Assembly (NCBI GenBank): GCA_937924855.1
Contig: CALEYQ010000054.1
Coordinates: 1 to 58,028 of the forward strand
DNA from: an uncultured Bacteroidota bacterium
GTDB taxonomy: Bacteria > Bacteroidota > Bacteroidia > JADZBD01
Direction: 5' to 3'
Length of the DNA: 58,028 nucleotides
Position 1 is the first letter of the stretch. Every line of letters starts with the position of its first letter. The notes beneath the pieces were generated by a model. It saw only the letters and a program-made list of their open reading frames with translations, had not been told where the DNA came from and made no database searches. The position numbers and the translations under genes were made by a program. This document shows positions 32,399 to 41,013 of this stretch, one piece after another.

Positions 32399-33619
32399 AT
32401 GAAAACGGATGGGTGGGTATATTTTTTGTCCTATGATGGTCTGACCGACCCCCTGGGGCAATCCCAGATTCTGCCTTACATGGAAGGACTTGCCAAAAGG
32501 GGATTTAAACTGATGATTTTTTCCTGTGAGAAAAAGAACAGATTCGGCCTTTTCGGCTCCGAAATCCAAACGAGACTAAAAAAAGCGGGCATTGAATGGG
32601 AGTTTATTTATTACACTAAAAAGCCGCCGATACTTTCCACTCTTTACGATTTGTTCAGGCTGAAAGGAAGGATAAATAGAAAGCTAAAGTCCCATCCTCC
32701 CCAAATTATTCATGGTCGTTCCGTTTTGCCCTCGCTGATTGGATTCCGGATTTCAGTGAAAACCGGAGCCCGTTTTCTTTTTGATATGCGCGGGTTTTGG
32801 GCCGATGAAAAAGCCGACGCCGGCTACTGGAACCTGAAAAACCCGATATACCGCCGGGTATATTCTTTTTTCAGGAAGAAAGAACTCCTGTTTTTTAAAG
32901 AATCCCATGCCCTTGTCTCGCTTACGGAAATGGGAGTAAAAAGAATTGCAAAGGAATGTCCTTCCCATGCCGAAGCCACCGTTATTCCCTGTTCCCTTGA
33001 TGTTTCGGGATTTAAAAAGGATTTTTCAGAGGAAAGGGAAAAGCTCCGTTTGGAATGGGGCTTTAACTCCGGGAATAAAATTCTTGTTTATGCCGGCTCA
33101 TTGGGAGGAAGGTACCGTCTCAGTGAAATGTTCTTGTTTTTTTCTAAATGGCATGCAAAAGAACCTGAAGCCCGCTTTGTTTTTTTGTCCAACTCTCCGG
33201 AGAAGCTTATTCGGGAAACGGCAAGTGCTTTAAACGTAAGCTCTGATTTGTACCGGATAAGAACCGTGGTTTTTAGCGAAATGCCCCGAAACCTTTCGGC
33301 CTGTGATTTTGGCATTTTCTTCTATCACCCGGGTAATAGCGGAGAAGGGGTTAGTCCCACCAAATTCGGGGAATATCTCGCTGCAGGCTTACCCGTAATT
33401 GCCAACCCTGATTTGGGCGATGTAGAAGATATTGTAAAACGAACCGGGTGCGGCATTTTGGTAAACCCCGACTCGTTGGAAAGTATGAACGATGCTGTGG
33501 CCAAAATGGAAAGAGAAAAGTTTCGGGACAGGGATTATTTTTTAAAGGTTGCAGCAGAAGAGTTCGGCATGGAGAAAGCGCTTGATAAGTATGAGTCGGT
33601 GTATCAAAAATTGATGTAG
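32399..33619 (+). CDS. Glycosyltransferase (GT4-like, GT-B fold)
   Basis: About 406 residues. The N-terminal domain begins WVYFLSYDGLTDPLGQSQIL, a start typical of polysaccharide GT4 enzymes. The C-terminal donor domain has ILVYAGSLGGRYRLSE, GEGVSPTKFGEYLAAGLPV and the conserved Glu in it. An acceptor-side segment RFLFDMRGFWADEKADAG is also typical. Divergent from the CapD-like gene and followed three bases later by another glycosyltransferase. Ends in TAG, so that codon terminates normally in this genome. Confidence 0.87.
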   Translation: MKTDGWVYFLSYDGLTDPLGQSQILPYMEGLAKRGFKLMIFSCEKKNRFGLFGSEIQTRLKKAGIEWEFIYYTKKPPILSTLYDLFRLKGRINRKLKSHPPQIIHGRSVLPSLIGFRISVKTGARFLFDMRGFWADEKADAGYWNLKNPIYRRVYSFFRKKELLFFKESHALVSLTEMGVKRIAKECPSHAEATVIPCSLDVSGFKKDFSEEREKLRLEWGFNSGNKILVYAGSLGGRYRLSEMFLFFSKWHAKEPEARFVFLSNSPEKLIRETASALNVSSDLYRIRTVVFSEMPRNLSACDFGIFFYHPGNSGEGVSPTKFGEYLAAGLPVIANPDLGDVEDIVKRTGCGILVNPDSLESMNDAVAKMEREKFRDRDYFLKVAAEEFGMEKALDKYESVYQKLM

Positions 33620-33622
33620 GTG

Positions 33623-34708
33623 ATGAAAACCCGGAAGATACTTTTTCTTGTTCCATATCCGCTCGATGCGGCCCCAAGCCAGCGATTCCGCTTTGAGCAG
33701 TATTTCGGGTATCTGGAAGAAGCAAATCTTTCCTATAAGGTTTCCGGCTTTTTTGGACCCCAAACCTGGAGTATTTTATACTCTTCCGGTAACTTTCCGG
33801 GTAAGATTTTCGGATTTGCCCTTGGTTTATTGCGTCGTTGCATCGATCTCTTCAGATCCCTGGGCTATGATTATGTGTTTATTCACAGAGAAATTGCTCC
33901 GGCCGGACCGCCCTTTTTTGAATTTGTAATTGCAAAGATTTTCCGGAAGAAAATAATTTTTGATTTTGATGACGCCATCTGGCTTCCCAACAGCAGCCGG
34001 GAAAATAATTTTATCCGGTTTTTCAGATTTTATGGAAAAACAGCTTCCGTTTGTAAATGGGCCTGGAAAGTTTCCGTTGGGAATGAATATCTGGCACAAT
34101 GGGCAAAACAACATAACAAAAATGTTCTTGTGGTTCCTACCACCGTACGCTATGAAAAGGTAAATGGAGTAAAGAAAATTGAAAAGAACCGGGTGCCGGT
34201 ATTAGGCTGGACCGGTTCCCACAGTACCCTTGGATATTTGTTTGGACTTTCAACCGTGTTGAATGAAGTTTATAGGGTAAGTCCATTTAGATTCCGGCTT
34301 ATTTCGGATCGCCCTCCTTCCTTTGAAATTCCCGGACTTGAATTTGTTAAATGGAGTGCGGAAACCGAGGTCACTGATTTATTGCCATTGGATATTGGAC
34401 TTATGCCCCTGGAGGATAATCCCTGGACCCGCGGCAAGTGCGGACTGAAAATTATCCAGTATCTATCCCTTTCCATCCCCGCCCTTGCAAGTCCTGTGGG
34501 CGTAAATAAAGACTTGATTGATCATGGTAAAAACGGTTTTCTATGTTCCACGGAAATGGAATGGAAAGATTGCCTTATTCAGCTGCTTACCAATGAGCCT
34601 TTGCGAAATGAAATGGCTGAAAAGGCTCCCTCCGGAATTTTCGAATCCTATACAAACCTTGCCAATAAGGCTAAATTTCTACATTTGTTTTCCAAACCTG
34701 AATTATGA
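33623..34708 (+). CDS. Glycosyltransferase family 4-like protein
   Basis: About 361 residues. The N-terminus ILFLVPYPLDAAPSQRFRFEQY is typical of GT4 enzymes with an N-terminal GT-B domain. An internal IIFDFDDAIWL and the donor-site region LGWTGSHSTLGYL with KCGLKIIQYLSLSIPALAS follow. The ATG at 33623 is chosen; a GTG directly before it is possible. The stop overlaps gcvT (ATGA). It probably acts in the same surface glycan pathway as the preceding transferase. Confidence 0.85.
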   Translation: MKTRKILFLVPYPLDAAPSQRFRFEQYFGYLEEANLSYKVSGFFGPQTWSILYSSGNFPGKIFGFALGLLRRCIDLFRSLGYDYVFIHREIAPAGPPFFEFVIAKIFRKKIIFDFDDAIWLPNSSRENNFIRFFRFYGKTASVCKWAWKVSVGNEYLAQWAKQHNKNVLVVPTTVRYEKVNGVKKIEKNRVPVLGWTGSHSTLGYLFGLSTVLNEVYRVSPFRFRLISDRPPSFEIPGLEFVKWSAETEVTDLLPLDIGLMPLEDNPWTRGKCGLKIIQYLSLSIPALASPVGVNKDLIDHGKNGFLCSTEMEWKDCLIQLLTNEPLRNEMAEKAPSGIFESYTNLANKAKFLHLFSKPEL

Positions 34709-35814
34709 AAACCGAAGAACCCCAAACCCTGAAAAAAACACCCCTTTACGAAACCCATGTTTCCCTCGGCGCAAAAATGGTTCCTTTTGCCGGATACCTT
34801 ATGCCGGTTAGTTATTCAGGATTGAACGACGAACACCAGGCCGTACGAAATTCCGTGGGGGTGTTTGATGTAAGCCACATGGGCGAATTTATCATCAGGG
34901 GTAAAGGAGCAACGGAACTTATTCAATGGGTTACCTCAAATGATGTTTCTACCCTCGTTCCCGGAAAAGCTCAGTATTCCTGTCTTCCTAACGATAAGGG
35001 AGGAATCGTGGACGACCTGATTGTGTATTGCCTGGGAACCGAAGAGTTTTTACTGGTAGTAAACGCATCGAACATTGAAAAGGATTTCAACTGGATTTCT
35101 TCTCAAAATAAATGGGGGGCAGAAATGATAGATATTTCTGAAAAGACAGCCCTCCTCGCAGTACAAGGGCCAAATGCTGGTAAAGTGCTTGCCTCCTTAA
35201 CAGAAACCGACCTGAATGCCATTCCCTATTATCATTTTTCCAGAGGGAATTTTGCCGGCGTTGAAAACGTAATTATTTCAAATACCGGTTACACGGGTGC
35301 AGGCGGCTTTGAGCTTTATTTTTCAGCGGAACATGCACCCCAAATTTGGAAGAAGATTTTTGATGCAGGTGCCGCCTACGGAATTAAACCTGCCGGTTTA
35401 GGCGCTCGTGATACCCTCCGCCTTGAAATGGGTTTTTGCCTTTATGGAAACGAAATAGATGATACTACCAGTCCACTCGAAGCCGGACTCGGATGGATCA
35501 CAAAATTGAAAACCGGATTTCTCGGATCTGATCTTCTCCTAAAACAAAAAGAGGCCGGACTTAAAAATAAACTCGTGGGCTTTGAAATGATTGAAAGGGC
35601 AATCCCCAGAACAGGGTATGAGGTAAAGGATGGCACAGGAAGGGTTATTGGGCGGGTTACCTCAGGAACGCAATCTCCATCCCTTCAAAAAGGAATTGGT
35701 CTTGCCTATGTTTCGCCTGAATTTGCAAGTCCGGGATCGGAAATATTTGTTGTGATCAGGGAAAAACCCGTTGCGGCCAAAGTATGTTCCCTTCCTTTTA
35801 TTAAAAAAGCCTGA
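34705..35814 (+). CDS. gcvT: Glycine cleavage system T protein (aminomethyltransferase)
   Basis: About 369 residues. Conserved stretches include VPFAGYLMPVSYSG, GVFDVSHMGEF, NDKGGIVDDLIVY, NTGYTGAGGFELYF and RDTLRLEMGFCLYGNE. The Asp in GIVDDL and the tetrahydrofolate-binding region are intact. GcvT releases ammonia and forms methylene-tetrahydrofolate from aminomethyl-lipoyl GcvH. Other gcv genes are not in the window. It overlaps the upstream glycosyltransferase stop by four bases, though the functions are unrelated. Confidence 0.95.
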   Translation: MKTEEPQTLKKTPLYETHVSLGAKMVPFAGYLMPVSYSGLNDEHQAVRNSVGVFDVSHMGEFIIRGKGATELIQWVTSNDVSTLVPGKAQYSCLPNDKGGIVDDLIVYCLGTEEFLLVVNASNIEKDFNWISSQNKWGAEMIDISEKTALLAVQGPNAGKVLASLTETDLNAIPYYHFSRGNFAGVENVIISNTGYTGAGGFELYFSAEHAPQIWKKIFDAGAAYGIKPAGLGARDTLRLEMGFCLYGNEIDDTTSPLEAGLGWITKLKTGFLGSDLLLKQKEAGLKNKLVGFEMIERAIPRTGYEVKDGTGRVIGRVTSGTQSPSLQKGIGLAYVSPEFASPGSEIFVVIREKPVAAKVCSLPFIKKA

Positions 35815-35819
35815 TTCCT

Positions 35820-36536
35820 TTGGCACGCAAGGTAGATACCTGTTTTTCACCCATGCTTTATCCGGCCTATGCCGATCCTGAAGCCATTGTGGTGGTGATT
35901 GATATTTTCAGGGCTACCTCAGCCATTGGTATAGCTTTTGAATTTGGTGCCAGAAGCATTATTCCCGTTGCAACGGTAGAGGAGGCCCGAAGCTATATGG
36001 AAAAAGGCTACCTGGCCGGGGCTGAAAGAAATGCTGTAAAAGTTGAAGGATTCCATTTTGGAAACAGCCCTTACGATTATATGACACCGGATATTTTTGG
36101 GAAAGACATCGTTCTCACAACTACCAACGGCACCCAGGCTATCGAGGCTTGCAGGAATGATGCCTACCAGGTTGTTATCGGAAGCTTTTTGAATTTAACC
36201 GCCCTGGTTAACCACCTTAATGACTCAGGCCGGAATGTTTTACTTCTGTGCAGTGGCTGGAAAAATAAATTTAACCTTGAAGATGCCCTCTTCGCCGGAG
36301 CCGTTACCGATGCCCTATCTTTTAAGGGAACTGATTTCGATTTTGGTGATGCCTGCCTGGGATTAAAATACTTGTACCAAATGGCCAAAGCCGATCCTAA
36401 CAAATTCCTTAACTATTCCTCACACAAGGAAAGACTGGCGGCCCTGAATCTGAAAAAGGATATCCGCCTTTGCCTTACCCCCGACCGAAACACAATTCTC
36501 CCCGTTCTACGCGGAAATGCCTTATTTCCTCTTTGA
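35820..36536 (+). CDS. comB: 2-phosphosulfolactate phosphatase family protein (ComB-like)
   Basis: About 238 residues. ComB features are VVVIDIFRATSAIGIAFEFGA, GYLAGAERNAVKVEGFHFGNSP and VLTTTNGTQAI. The start must be TTG (or an even rarer codon), because an in-frame TAA lies at 35802 and the next ATG would remove the conserved CFSP start. ComB makes 3-sulfolactate in coenzyme M synthesis. Bacteria without methanogenesis also carry it, with a less certain role. No ComA or ComC neighbour is visible. It starts five bases after gcvT. Confidence 0.85.
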   Translation: MARKVDTCFSPMLYPAYADPEAIVVVIDIFRATSAIGIAFEFGARSIIPVATVEEARSYMEKGYLAGAERNAVKVEGFHFGNSPYDYMTPDIFGKDIVLTTTNGTQAIEACRNDAYQVVIGSFLNLTALVNHLNDSGRNVLLLCSGWKNKFNLEDALFAGAVTDALSFKGTDFDFGDACLGLKYLYQMAKADPNKFLNYSSHKERLAALNLKKDIRLCLTPDRNTILPVLRGNALFPL

Positions 36537-36567
36537 TTTTCAGGCACATACATTCGAAACTTTTTTC

Positions 36568-36575
36568 TATTTTTG
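36568..36575 (+). promoter_or_regulatory. -7 promoter box TATTTTTG
   Basis: Matches TAnnTTTG, 38 bases before the ATG at 36614. No TTG at normal -33 spacing. Confidence 0.5.
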
Positions 36576-36613
36576 TCGTAACCGAGTTTTAGTTTACTTT
36601 ACTGTAAAAATTT

Positions 36614-37006
36614 ATGCCTATGGCCTTTCGGGTTATCAAAATCGTTAACGAATACACCGTAATTGTTACTCCGGAATGGAGAATCTGGAAGCATAATAAA
36701 GGCGGTGATCTGGTGCGCATTTCCGGATACACAATACCAAAGAAAAGCAGCATCCGTTATGATGCTAAAAAGCGACTTCAGAACCTGCTGTTGAACCAGG
36801 AAATTGAGTTGAGGAATATAACCGGGATTACCGAGGGTGGAAGCCTGGTTTCGGAAGTATATGTTAACGGTGAAAACGTTGCGGCTTTAATGGCCTCTTT
36901 GTCCGTAACCCCCAAAGCCAAATCTGCCCCCAAAGGTCCTGCTTTGGAGGAAAAGCGGGAACCAGAAATTCCCGAAACTCTGGGAACCGGTTCGGCCGAA
37001 GATTAA
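36614..37006 (+). CDS. SNase-like (staphylococcal nuclease fold) protein, probably non-catalytic
   Basis: About 130 residues with no signal peptide. The layout resembles the SNase OB fold: a first strand pair (VIKIVNEYTVIVTP), then DLVRISGYTIPK in the place of the family's VRLxGIDxPE. A helix (AKKRLQNLLL) follows, then SLVSEVYVNGENVAALM in the place of GRxLAxVYxxGxxVN. The Asp/Glu of the calcium and catalytic site and the second Arg are missing, so nuclease activity is unlikely. The C-terminal 35 residues are Pro/Lys/Glu-rich. The fold call is inference from pattern alone. Confidence 0.6.
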   Translation: MPMAFRVIKIVNEYTVIVTPEWRIWKHNKGGDLVRISGYTIPKKSSIRYDAKKRLQNLLLNQEIELRNITGITEGGSLVSEVYVNGENVAALMASLSVTPKAKSAPKGPALEEKREPEIPETLGTGSAED

Positions 37007-37072
37007 TTCTGGTTTTATTTATTGCCCTTCAATATTTTAGCGGCAATTCCGTTTGGTTTAAAAACACTATTA

Positions 37073-38137
37073 GTGCCGTTTAGGTATTATTTTTATCTGA
37101 TTGCTTTTTTCGGGCCGGTTCTTTCTTTTTCCCAAATCGGCGGGAATAATACTTTTGAGTTTGTTAATTTACCTTTCTCAGCACGGGCGGCAGCCCTTGG
37201 CGGCAATACCCTGCCTACCCGCGATGACGATATTAATCTGGTTTATCAGAACCCCTCGGTTCTTTCTGAAGGTATGCATAATCAATTGGCGCTTACTTAC
37301 GTTAATTACCTGTCCGATATTAATTACGGCTATGCCGCCTATGCCAGAAAGTTTCCAAAGTTAGGTATGGTGGGAGCCGGACTTCAGTTTGTTGATTATG
37401 GTAAATTCCTTGAAGCGGATCAAACCGGACAAATTACCGGCCAGTTTTTTGCGGCAGAATATAACCTTGCTCTTTCCTACGCACGGGAAATTGATTCTAA
37501 CTTTTCGATGGGCGCCTCTCTCAAAACTATTTACTCGGTTCTAGAATCCTATTGGTCCTGGGGAAGCGCCCTGGACATGGCAATTACCTATCAAAAAAAA
37601 GCCAAAAATTTTACCGCAGCCCTTTTAGTCCGAAATCTGGGATATCAATGGCGACCTTACCGGGAAGGAAATCGGGAACCTTTACCCTTTGAAATCCAGA
37701 TCGGATTAACCAAAAAGCCTGAGCATGTTCCTTTTCGTTTTGGTTTGATTCTGACCAATCTCCAGCAATGGGACCTGACTTACCTGGATCCTACAAATCC
37801 GAAACCTACCGTTGACCCTCTCACCAATGAACCCCTTAAAGAGAAAAAGGTTGGTCCCTTTCTGGATAAAGCCATGCGACATGTGCTGATGAATGGTGAA
37901 TTTATGCTCACTAAAAATTTTAACATCCGCCTTGGATTTAACTACCAAAGGATGAAAGAACTCCGGGTTCAGACCAAACCGGGCTTAATAGGATTCTCCT
38001 TTGGTTTCGGTTTCAAAATTTCCAAATTCCATTTTAGTTACGGACATGGAAACTACCACCTGGCAGGCGGAACCAACAATTTTACAATAACCACCAATCT
38101 TTCCGATTTCTACCGGAAAGATACCTCTGCCCGCTAA
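37073..38137 (+). CDS. porQ: Type IX secretion system protein PorQ
   Basis: About 354 residues. The mature start SQIGGNNTFEFVNLPFSARA and then LGGNTLPTRDDDINLVYQNP are the PorQ signature. The rest is a beta-barrel with many aromatic strand ends, so it belongs in the outer membrane. PorQ partners PorU/PorV/PorZ in the attachment complex that processes T9SS cargo. The GTG at 37073 gives a 20-residue signal peptide like that of other PorQ proteins; a TTG at 37022 would give an overly long one. Cargo proteins with matching sorting domains occur elsewhere in this window. Confidence 0.87.
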   Translation: MPFRYYFYLIAFFGPVLSFSQIGGNNTFEFVNLPFSARAAALGGNTLPTRDDDINLVYQNPSVLSEGMHNQLALTYVNYLSDINYGYAAYARKFPKLGMVGAGLQFVDYGKFLEADQTGQITGQFFAAEYNLALSYAREIDSNFSMGASLKTIYSVLESYWSWGSALDMAITYQKKAKNFTAALLVRNLGYQWRPYREGNREPLPFEIQIGLTKKPEHVPFRFGLILTNLQQWDLTYLDPTNPKPTVDPLTNEPLKEKKVGPFLDKAMRHVLMNGEFMLTKNFNIRLGFNYQRMKELRVQTKPGLIGFSFGFGFKISKFHFSYGHGNYHLAGGTNNFTITTNLSDFYRKDTSAR

Positions 38138-38170
38138 TTTTCCTCTTCCTCATTTTTGTATATTAGAGCC

Positions 38171-38887
38171 ATGAAGTCGCGCAGTATCATTATTGCCATC
38201 GATGGGTACTCAGCCTGTGGCAAAAGCACACTTGCCAGGGCCCTCGCCGCTAAACTTCATTTCCGGTATGTAGATACCGGCGCCATGTACCGGGCCATTA
38301 CCTGGTTCGCCCTTCGCGAAAATATCTGGGGTCCCGATAATGACGCGTCTTCAAAAAATTTGGTTTCACGGCTTGATGATATTAAGGTAGATTTTGAGTT
38401 TAATTCCGACACCGGAAATTCTGAAACACTTCTGAATGGTGAAAATGTTGAAAAGCATATTCGCAGCATGGAAGTGTCTTCGGTAGTAAGCGAAGTCAGT
38501 AAAATTCCCGAAATCAGAAAACGGATGATCGCACTTCAGCGGAAAATGGGCGAAAGAAAATCACTCGTTATGGATGGAAGGGATATCGGAACCAATGTTT
38601 TTCCGGGTGCTGAACTTAAAATATTCATGACGGCCGAGCCCGAAATCAGAGCCATGAGAAGAAAGGATGAACTTACTGCCAAAGGCATTCACATCGACAT
38701 GGATGAGGTAAGAAAAAACCTGGAATTACGCGATTTTGAAGATTCAAACCGAAAGGAAAATCCGCTCCGCCAGGCCTCAGATGCCTATGTTCTTGATAAT
38801 TCTTCCTTAACTCCTGAAGAGCAATTGAATTATGTGCTGAAAATTATGCGGGATTTGAAATTTATCGAAGAACCGAAGCCGGCCTAG
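38171..38887 (+). CDS. cmk: Cytidylate kinase
   Basis: About 238 residues. The P-loop is IAIDGYSACGKSTLAR, followed by FRYVDTGAMYRAITW and VMDGRDIGTNVFP. The lid region RRKDELTAKG is present. It phosphorylates CMP and dCMP. ATG 38171 aligns with usual Cmk starts. Its TAG stop (38885-38887) interlocks with the stop of the convergent gene in the tetranucleotide CTAG. Confidence 0.95.
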   Translation: MKSRSIIIAIDGYSACGKSTLARALAAKLHFRYVDTGAMYRAITWFALRENIWGPDNDASSKNLVSRLDDIKVDFEFNSDTGNSETLLNGENVEKHIRSMEVSSVVSEVSKIPEIRKRMIALQRKMGERKSLVMDGRDIGTNVFPGAELKIFMTAEPEIRAMRRKDELTAKGIHIDMDEVRKNLELRDFEDSNRKENPLRQASDAYVLDNSSLTPEEQLNYVLKIMRDLKFIEEPKPA

Positions 38888-39558
38888 AAATCTTCCTGTT
38901 TTTCCCCATCCTCATTGCCCATCTCCTCAATGGAACTTTCTTCACCTGCCTCAGGGTCCTCTTCAGAACCTTCGGGAATTTCGTCGGCCTCAATGCCCGA
39001 TTCTTCCGCCTCAAAATCCAGATCTTCTTCAAGGCCTTCAGGCTCCCCAACAAGGTCGAGCGGGTCGGTAATTTCATCTCCGGTTGGAATTTCCGAATCC
39101 AATACAGGCTCACCCACAGGTACCTGGGGATATTGACGGGGTGACAAGCCAACAGATTTTACACAGACGGGATATTTTTTTCCGGAATCTTCAGGTAGGA
39201 TTTTTATAAGTTCTACCAGAAAAACCCATTGAACCTGAAAATCATAAATGTAAATAAAGCGCTGGTGGGGACTTTCCACGAAAGCCGAAATTTTTGATTT
39301 CGACATTAATTTCAATGGGGGAGGGGCAAGGCCCGGTTTTTTTGGCTGGGCTAATTCATATTCTTTTAAAGTGATTTCCTGGCCCTTTCTCCAGGCGTCA
39401 TCACTCACGAAAAATGAGGCCTGGTGTTGGGTGTCAAACCCAATGGCACTTAAAATGGCATAATGAAGATCCTCAAAAGTCTGGGTAGCACGGATCTCAA
39501 TATCCCTGACAATATCTTCGTCCTCTTCAAGAGAAATACGGAATTTATATACTGCCAT
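38884..39558 (-). CDS. pRiA4b ORF-3-like protein with a long acidic tail
   Basis: About 224 residues. The N-terminal 135 residues match the plasmid pRiA4b ORF-3 / IS1096 TnpR-like fold: AVYKFRISLEEDEDIVRDIEI, TFEDLHYAILSAIGFD, FFVSDDAWRKG and a later FIYIYDFQVQWVFLVEL. From about residue 140 it is extremely rich in Glu and Asp with few basic residues. The family name does not show that it is mobile, and no transposon ends are visible. Function unknown. ATG 39558 lies six bases after a -7 box. Confidence 0.78.
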   Translation of the reverse strand: MAVYKFRISLEEDEDIVRDIEIRATQTFEDLHYAILSAIGFDTQHQASFFVSDDAWRKGQEITLKEYELAQPKKPGLAPPPLKLMSKSKISAFVESPHQRFIYIYDFQVQWVFLVELIKILPEDSGKKYPVCVKSVGLSPRQYPQVPVGEPVLDSEIPTGDEITDPLDLVGEPEGLEEDLDFEAEESGIEADEIPEGSEEDPEAGEESSIEEMGNEDGEKQEDF

Positions 39559-39564
39559 ACAATT

Positions 39565-39572
39565 CAAAGATA
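39565..39572 (-). promoter_or_regulatory. -7 promoter box six bases before the pRiA4b ORF-3-like start
   Basis: Reads TATCTTTG on the minus strand. The short distance to the ATG at 39558 predicts a leaderless or near-leaderless mRNA. Confidence 0.5.
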
Positions 39573-39573
39573 A

Positions 39574-41013
39574 TTAAATTCCAAAGCCTTTTTTAGGCTC
39601 AAGACCTAATTTTTTTGCCGTTTCAACCATCAGCTTCAGGGCTTCGGATTTTTCATTTTTAATATGACCTTCCAGAATAGCTTCGCGGATTGAATTTTTT
39701 ATTATCCCCACCTCCCGGCTTGGACCAATTGAAAATATTTCCATAATCTCCTCACCGGAAACCGGAGGTTGCCAGTTCCGGATAGAATCTTTTTCTTCAA
39801 CTTCACGGAGTTTTTCCTCTACTTCGGAAAAACGGGTTAAGTATTTTTTTACCCGAACCGGATTTTTTGAGGTAATGTCGGCCTTGCATAACATCATCAG
39901 ATCCTCTAAGTCATTCCCTGCTTCAAACAGCAATCTTCGCAAAGCCGAGTCGGTAATATGTTCTTTGGTAAGGGCAATCGGCCGTAAATGGAGTTGTACC
40001 AGTTTCTGTACATACCTCATCCTTTCGTCAAGCGGAAGTTTGAATTTTTTGAATATGCCGGGAACCATCCGGGCCCCTTTTTCTTCGTGCCCGTGAAATG
40101 TCCATCCGGTTTCAGGGTAAAATCGCTTGGTACGGGGCTTGGCGATATCGTGCAAAAGTGCTGCCCAGCGAAGCCAAATGTTGTCCGACTCAAGCGAAAG
40201 ATTATCTAAAACCTGTAAGGTGTGGTAAAAGTTGTCTTTGTGCGACTTATCCTCTATGGTTTCTACTCCCTTCAGGGCAACAAATTCAGGGAAAAACTTG
40301 TCAAGCAATCCTGTTTTCTCCATAAGAATGAAGGCCCGGGAAGGGCGGGATGCCAGCAGCATTTTCTGCAATTCATCGGTGATTCTTTCCATGGAAATAA
40401 TCTGGATTCTTCCGGAATTCCTGCTAATGGCATCCAATGAGGCTGCCTCAATCTCAAAATCCAGTTGAACTGAAAAACGAATGGCTCGTAACATCCTTAA
40501 GGGATCATCACTATAAGTAATATCCGGATCACGAGGTGTTCTTAAAATTCTGTTTTCCAGATCTGCCAATCCCCCGAAGGGATCAATCAAAATTCCTTTG
40601 GATTTTCCGGAAAGGCCAAAGGCAAGGGCATTTATTGTAAAATCTCTGCGCAATTGATCTTCTTCCAGCGTTCCCGGACTTACTTCCGGTTTCCGGCTTT
40701 CCGCCCTATAACTTTCTTTTCTCGCCCCTACAAATTCAAGAATCAAATCCCCGAAAACGATCTGAGCCGTTCCGAAATTTTTAAATACTACAGGACTCCC
40801 GGGAAGTCCCAAAAGCTTATGTGTTTTTTCCGCCAGATCTATGCCACTCCCGTCACAAACCACATCTATGTCCTTGCACTCCCGACCTAATATTTTGTCG
40901 CGCACGAATCCACCAATGAGGAAGGCATTCAGCGATAATTGCTCCGCCGCCGCCCTTATCTGCCGGAAAGGTTCTTCGTTGAGAAGAGGTACTATGTTAT
41001 CGCCCGGATTCAT
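39574..41013 (-). CDS. tRNA nucleotidyltransferase (CCA-adding) with HD domain
   Basis: About 479 residues. The nucleotidyltransferase head has FLIGGFVRDKILGRECKDID with the metal-binding DID, plus RRDFTINALAF and the ERITDELQKML helix. A C-terminal HD phosphohydrolase region shows LRWAALLHDIAKPRT. It adds or repairs the 3' CCA end of tRNAs; that matters here because the tRNA-His gene does not encode CCA. The ATG overlaps the tsaC stop (ATGA). The poly(A) polymerase alternative is less likely in Bacteroidota. Confidence 0.9.
   Translation of the reverse strand: MNPGDNIVPLLNEEPFRQIRAAAEQLSLNAFLIGGFVRDKILGRECKDIDVVCDGSGIDLAEKTHKLLGLPGSPVVFKNFGTAQIVFGDLILEFVGARKESYRAESRKPEVSPGTLEEDQLRRDFTINALAFGLSGKSKGILIDPFGGLADLENRILRTPRDPDITYSDDPLRMLRAIRFSVQLDFEIEAASLDAISRNSGRIQIISMERITDELQKMLLASRPSRAFILMEKTGLLDKFFPEFVALKGVETIEDKSHKDNFYHTLQVLDNLSLESDNIWLRWAALLHDIAKPRTKRFYPETGWTFHGHEEKGARMVPGIFKKFKLPLDERMRYVQKLVQLHLRPIALTKEHITDSALRRLLFEAGNDLEDLMMLCKADITSKNPVRVKKYLTRFSEVEEKLREVEEKDSIRNWQPPVSGEEIMEIFSIGPSREVGIIKNSIREAILEGHIKNEKSEALKLMVETAKKLGLEPKKGFGI

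Noticed and set aside
30440..32569. Longer N-terminus for the CapD-like protein
   Set aside because: The extra 77 residues overlap the divergent glycosyltransferase and its promoter; the ATG at 32338 directly follows a promoter box.
38884..39558. Mobile element at the IS1096 TnpR-like gene
   Set aside because: The family name is historical. No transposase, terminal inverted repeats or target duplications are visible around it.
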